Origin: Myxococcales bacterium | Lineage (GTDB): Bacteria; Myxococcota_A; UBA9160; SMWR01 | Direction: 5' to 3' | Assembly (NCBI GenBank): GCA_022571825.1 | Contig: JACZXC010000083.1 | Location: forward strand, 1-9,539 | DNA: 9,539 nucleotides | Part shown: positions 6,701 to 9,539 of the stretch, in pieces | How positions within the stretch are numbered: position 1 is the first letter of the stretch | Layout: the number at the start of each line of letters is the position of its first letter | Program-made: the position numbers and the translations under genes | The notes under the pieces: generated by a model | What the model saw: only the letters and a program-made list of their open reading frames with translations | Databases searched by the model: none | Told to the model about the DNA's origin: nothing

Positions 6701-9241
6701 ATGCTGCCCCGACCACCCAGACCGCTGCAAGCGGCGCTCCTGGTCCTGCTGCTGGCTGCGGGCTGCGCGACGTGGACCGATCCGGCGGGCCTGAGCAGCG
6801 GAGAGAGGGCCTATCTCGAGGGGCGCTATTCGGACGCCGAGCTGATCTGGCTCGAAGCCCTCTCGGAATCCGAAACCACCGGAGGGGGCGGCCCCAGACT
6901 CGCCGAGAGTCTGCGCGCGCTGTCAAATCTCTATATCCAGCAGGAGCGCTACGACGAGGCGAGCGACCTGCTCGAACGCTGGATGAAGCTGCGCGAACGC
7001 AACCCTCTCGCCGACGATGGGACCCTTGCCGATGGCATCGAGGCCCTGGCCGGCATCCGCCTGATCCAGGGCGAGTTCGAGAGCGCCGCGCGCCTGTACG
7101 AAACGACTCTTCGGGCTCGCGAGACCGACGCGACCCTCGACAACCTCGCCATCGCCGAGACGCTGGAACACCTGGCCGCCATCTACGACACCATGGACCG
7201 TCGGGACGAGTCAACCCTCCTGTACCAACGATCCATCGAGATCCGCGAATACGCGTTGGGGCTGGCGGATTCGAGCCTCGCGAACAGCCTCCACGGCCTG
7301 GCCGTCATCTATCACGACCGCGGCCGCTTCGGCGAGGCCGAGGCCCTCTACCAGAGGGCTCTCGACATCGTGGTCAAGGAGCACGGCTGGACCGATCCCT
7401 TCGCGGCGACCGCGCTCACGAATCTGGGCAGCCTCTACCGGGTTCTGGGCCGCTTCGACGACGCGTTGCCCCTTCTCGAACAGGCGCGAAAGGTTCGGAC
7501 CCAGCACCTCGGCCCGGAGCACGTCGACACCGTCGCGACGGCCAACGAGATTGCCGCCGTCTGGGCCGAGCAAAGGCGTCTGAAGGAGGCCGCCGAGCTC
7601 CACGAGTGGATTCTCGCCATCCGCGAGCGCGAACACGGAAGCGAAAGCGCACCCGTGGCATCGAGCTACAACAATCTGGGGCTGGTCGCTCAATACCGGC
7701 GCGACTACGACCAGGCCGAGTCTCACTTCCTCCGGGCGCTGACGATCCGCCGGAAGCTGATGGGCTCACTGCATCGCGAGGTGGCGGCCATCCACAACAA
7801 CCTGGGGGTCCTCCACAAGCTTCGGAGAGAGTTCGGCGATGCGGAGGCCGCCCACCGCACGGCCCTCAAAATCCAGGAGCAGGTCCTCGGCTCCGATCAT
7901 CCCGAGACCGCCATGACCCTCCACAATCTGGCCGACGTCCAGATCGAGACCGGACACCGCCAGAGAGCCGCGGAGCTGCTGCGACGGGCGCTGGCCGTCA
8001 AAAAGCGGGCCTACGGGCGGGACCACCGGCACGTGGCAGACACGCTGATCGTGCTGGCGGCGCTCCAGATCGAGAGCGAGGAGTTCGACGCGGCGGAGAC
8101 CAGCCTCGAGCGCGCCCTGGCCATCTGGCGGGATTCGCCGCCGCCGGATCCACTTTCCATCGCCGAGGCCCTGGCCAACCTGGCGGTCATTCGCCAACAC
8201 GGCGAGCGGCTCGCCGATGCGGTCGAACTCTACGAACGCGTGAGTCCCATGTTCGAGGGCGAACTCGGCCCGCGGGACCCCAACCTGGCGCAGGTTCTCA
8301 CCCGGCAGGCGGCACTATACACTCAATTAGGTCGACACGCAGAATCGCTTGCGGTCTACGAACGGCTGCTGGAGACCGAGGAATCGGGGCACGAGCCCGG
8401 GGACCCCGCGGTGGTGCGACTCCTGATCGCGCTCGCCAGTGCCCATATCCAGCTCGGCCAGTTCGGAGAAGCCGGCGCGCGCTACCAGCAGGCCAAGGTG
8501 GCTCTCGAAGGCGCGGACCGCCCCGCCCGGGACCTCCTCGCCTACAGCTTGGGCGGCCTCGCCGACAGTCTCGTTCAGCAGAGGCGATTCCACGAGGCCG
8601 AGCCCCACTACCTGCGTGGGATCGAGCTACTCGAGGGGTCGGGGAAAGAAGAGCACCGGCGCGAGCTCGGCGCGATGCTGAGCAACCTCGGGTCAATCTA
8701 CGCGCTCTCGGGACGCCTGGCCGAGGCCGAGCCCCTCTACACCCGAGCCCTCGAGGTTCGGACCGGGGTCGAGGGCCCGCGACACGAATCCGTCGCCCGG
8801 CTGCGGCACGATCGGGCGGGCGTCTACGCTCAGCTCGGCCGCAACGCGAAGGCCAAAGAGGACTACCGGAGCGCCCTGGCCCTTCGCGAAGAGATCCTGG
8901 GCCCGAACCACCCGAAGGTGGCAAGCACGGCGGAAGCCTTTGGAGTATTCCAGCTGGGACAATCCGAGTACGCGAAAGCCGAGCAGCTCTTGAGACGCGC
9001 GCTCGCGATCCGCGACCAGAGCGAACGACCGGACTCCGGCGAGCTGGGTCGAGGCCTCCTACACCTGGGTGAGGCCTATGTCCTGCAACACAAGCTCCCG
9101 GAAGCCGAGGCCGCACTGCGTCGCGCCCTGGATCTCCTCGGGTCCGATGCGGACCCAGAAAACTCGACCCTCGCCGAGGCCCGTCGGGTCTACGACTGGG
9201 TGATCGACGCCCGCGGCCCCGGGCCCGCCAGCGCTCGGTAA
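6701..9241 (+). CDS. TPR-repeat predicted lipoprotein (kinesin-light-chain-like TPRs)
   Basis: An 846-residue protein. Residues 1-22 are a lipoprotein signal: basic residues (R4, R7), a hydrophobic run AALLVLLLAAG, then Cys22 in LLAAGC. Ala at +2 favours outer-membrane sorting, and A at -3 makes the lipobox slightly atypical. From residue 68 to about 825 come 18 tandem TPR units of 42 residues (TPR_10/TPR_12 type), each with pattern A..L..L..(I/V)Y...G(R)..EA...(Y/L)..AL.I(R) and a linker such as LG..HP..A. A degenerate half unit lies at 36-58. Register is exact for the first 14 units, then one residue is added before unit 15 (near 646-656). TPR solenoids bind peptides or proteins; no enzyme domain is present. 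The start has GAGGTGA four bases before the ATG. Neighbouring genes do not reveal the partner. The family call is firm, the cellular role unknown. Confidence 0.9.
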   Translation: MLPRPPRPLQAALLVLLLAAGCATWTDPAGLSSGERAYLEGRYSDAELIWLEALSESETTGGGGPRLAESLRALSNLYIQQERYDEASDLLERWMKLRERNPLADDGTLADGIEALAGIRLIQGEFESAARLYETTLRARETDATLDNLAIAETLEHLAAIYDTMDRRDESTLLYQRSIEIREYALGLADSSLANSLHGLAVIYHDRGRFGEAEALYQRALDIVVKEHGWTDPFAATALTNLGSLYRVLGRFDDALPLLEQARKVRTQHLGPEHVDTVATANEIAAVWAEQRRLKEAAELHEWILAIREREHGSESAPVASSYNNLGLVAQYRRDYDQAESHFLRALTIRRKLMGSLHREVAAIHNNLGVLHKLRREFGDAEAAHRTALKIQEQVLGSDHPETAMTLHNLADVQIETGHRQRAAELLRRALAVKKRAYGRDHRHVADTLIVLAALQIESEEFDAAETSLERALAIWRDSPPPDPLSIAEALANLAVIRQHGERLADAVELYERVSPMFEGELGPRDPNLAQVLTRQAALYTQLGRHAESLAVYERLLETEESGHEPGDPAVVRLLIALASAHIQLGQFGEAGARYQQAKVALEGADRPARDLLAYSLGGLADSLVQQRRFHEAEPHYLRGIELLEGSGKEEHRRELGAMLSNLGSIYALSGRLAEAEPLYTRALEVRTGVEGPRHESVARLRHDRAGVYAQLGRNAKAKEDYRSALALREEILGPNHPKVASTAEAFGVFQLGQSEYAKAEQLLRRALAIRDQSERPDSGELGRGLLHLGEAYVLQHKLPEAEAALRRALDLLGSDADPENSTLAEARRVYDWVIDARGPGPASAR
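6902..9175 (+). repeat. Tandem 126-bp coding repeat (18 TPR units)
   Basis: The DNA coding for residues 68 to about 825 is organised in 126-bp units matching 42-residue TPRs. Unit starts fall at residues 68, 110, 152, 194, 236, 278, 320, 362, 404, 446, 488, 530, 572 and 614, then 657, 699, 741 and 783. The units are strongly diverged in sequence. Conservation is at the protein-pattern level (for instance AEALYQRALDI, AEPLYTRALEV, AEQLLRRALAI), so this is an ancient rather than a recent amplification. Confidence 0.8.
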
Positions 9242-9247
9242 GGTCAC

Positions 9248-9268
9248 GGGGACGGGAGCACCGTCCCC
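9248..9268 (+). terminator. Terminator-like hairpin after the TPR gene
   Basis: GGGGACGG (9248-9255) pairs perfectly with CCGTCCCC (9261-9268) around a 5-base loop GAGCA, starting six bases after the TAA at 9239-9241. No T-run follows (CAAGCG), so it is a GC hairpin of uncertain termination strength. Its right arm overlaps the last recognisable codons of the recombinase remnant on the other strand. Confidence 0.55.
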
Positions 9269-9499
9269 CAAGCGAAGGCACGATCTCCGTGGTAGTCGGG
9301 GACTCGAACCCGGCCGCACGGTGCAGCAGGCGGATTCCTGATGCCCTGCGTGCCACGGTCGAAGCCCGCAACCCCCGCTCCGCCTCGTCGCCGGGCTCAG
9401 GCTCTCCCGGGCGTAGTCCCGGGCCGCCCGCCCATCCTGTTCGAGTAGCCCCAGGCTGCCGGTAGTCACGATGTCGAGGGCGGTCTCGGGCTCGGTCAT
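9261..9499 (-). pseudogene. Decayed tyrosine recombinase/integrase, N-terminal fragment
   Basis: From ATG at 9499 the minus strand reads MTEPETALDIVTTGSLGLLE and continues to AARDYARESLSPATRR, the typical entry to the SAM-like core-binding domain of tyrosine recombinases ('..SPATRRAY..'). The frame then turns into non-integrase sequence. In the next frame, beginning about 9395, it reads PGDEAERGLRASTVARRASG and then IRLLHRAAGFESPTTTE, which matches the later part of the same domain ('ERGLxxSTxARRLxxIRxxHRxAGxxSPT'). About 35-40 residues normally found between the two parts are absent, so an internal deletion plus frameshift near 9380-9400 is inferred. After VPSLGGR (ending at 9261) similarity stops, and the catalytic R-H-R-Y domain is missing because the TPR gene occupies that side. 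The start has GGAG five bases upstream. Homology was judged by eye from family patterns. Confidence 0.65.
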
Positions 9500-9520
9500 G
9501 GGGGCTCCAGTCTGGCCCCC
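9500..9520. repeat. Inverted repeat overlapping the recombinase ribosome site
   Basis: GGGGGC (9500-9505) and GCCCCC (9515-9520) form a 6-bp stem around a 9-base loop. On the minus strand this hairpin includes the GGAG ribosome site just before the ATG at 9499 and could mask it. The remaining bases to the window end (9521-9539) contain an AT-richer GTGGGTTATC stretch that may belong to the mobile-element end. Nothing else is recognisable there. Confidence 0.4.
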
Positions 9521-9539
9521 GGAAAGTGGGTTATCGGGG

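Noticed and set aside
6646..9072. An 808-codon open frame overlapping the TPR gene
   Set aside because: Its product is Arg/Pro/Gly-rich and low in complexity. Its length comes from G+C-rich third positions and the repeated structure of the true TPR frame.
9299..9330. A tRNA T-arm-like stretch on the minus strand (GGGTTCGAGTCCCCG, then ACTACCA)
   Set aside because: The T stem has a C-C mismatch, and no matching acceptor 5' strand, D arm or anticodon arm was found upstream. The bases are explained as recombinase codons (AGFESPTT).
8298..9371. A 357-codon minus-strand frame from a TTG at 9371 running into the TPR gene
   Set aside because: Only its first ~37 codons resemble an integrase. The rest is antisense to the TPR coding sequence and Arg/Pro-rich, so it is treated as a remnant plus shadow.
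1..9539. CRISPR array, riboswitch, rRNA or complete insertion sequence
   Set aside because: No regularly spaced identical repeats, conserved RNA cores or intact transposase were seen on either strand. The only periodic signal is the coding 126-bp TPR repeat.

Overview
The window is a G+C-rich (roughly two thirds G+C by eye), densely coded bacterial chromosome segment. The gene set is a DapL-type lysine/peptidoglycan aminotransferase, an alkylglycerone-phosphate-synthase-like FAD oxidase, a FadH/old-yellow-enzyme flavoprotein, EgtB and a long TPR lipoprotein. Together with the frequent GTG starts, this suggests a Gram-negative lineage such as Myxococcota or another deltaproteobacterial-type group. 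That placement is inference: no rRNA or marker gene is present.

Layout, left to right. (1) 1-231 (+): the C-terminal end of an FAD-linked oxidase. (2) 250-1503 (+): dapL, followed with a 4-base GTGA overlap by a small DUF4404 protein (1500-1760). This rightward unit ends at a strong GC hairpin (1772-1800). (3) 1841-4581 (-): a two-gene leftward operon, a VOC (glyoxalase-fold) protein followed 14 bases later by a three-domain FMN / Fe-S / FAD oxidoreductase. The oxidoreductase has Ser in place of one of the four expected cluster cysteines. (4) A short divergent control region (4582-4637), then rightward genes: a DUF427 protein (4638-5195) and egtB (5280-6596). (5) 6701-9241 (+): an 846-residue predicted outer-membrane lipoprotein made almost entirely of 42-residue TPR units in nearly perfect register. 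(6) 9242-9539: no intact gene. It holds a terminator-like hairpin and the decayed N-terminal part of a tyrosine recombinase on the minus strand, readable only by joining two frames.

How the genes work together: dapL supplies LL-diaminopimelate for lysine and the cell wall. The VOC and flavoprotein genes are probably co-expressed and may act on an unsaturated, possibly acyl-CoA or enone, substrate, but the sequence does not show the substrate. egtB points to sulfur-containing histidine betaine (ergothioneine) synthesis, but its usual partner egtD is not in the window. The TPR lipoprotein is probably a scaffold with unknown partners. The region is mainly ordinary chromosomal metabolism. The points most worth a second look are the Cys-to-Ser change in the flavoprotein, the uninterrupted TPR register and the hidden recombinase remnant. 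I found no convincing new multi-gene system.
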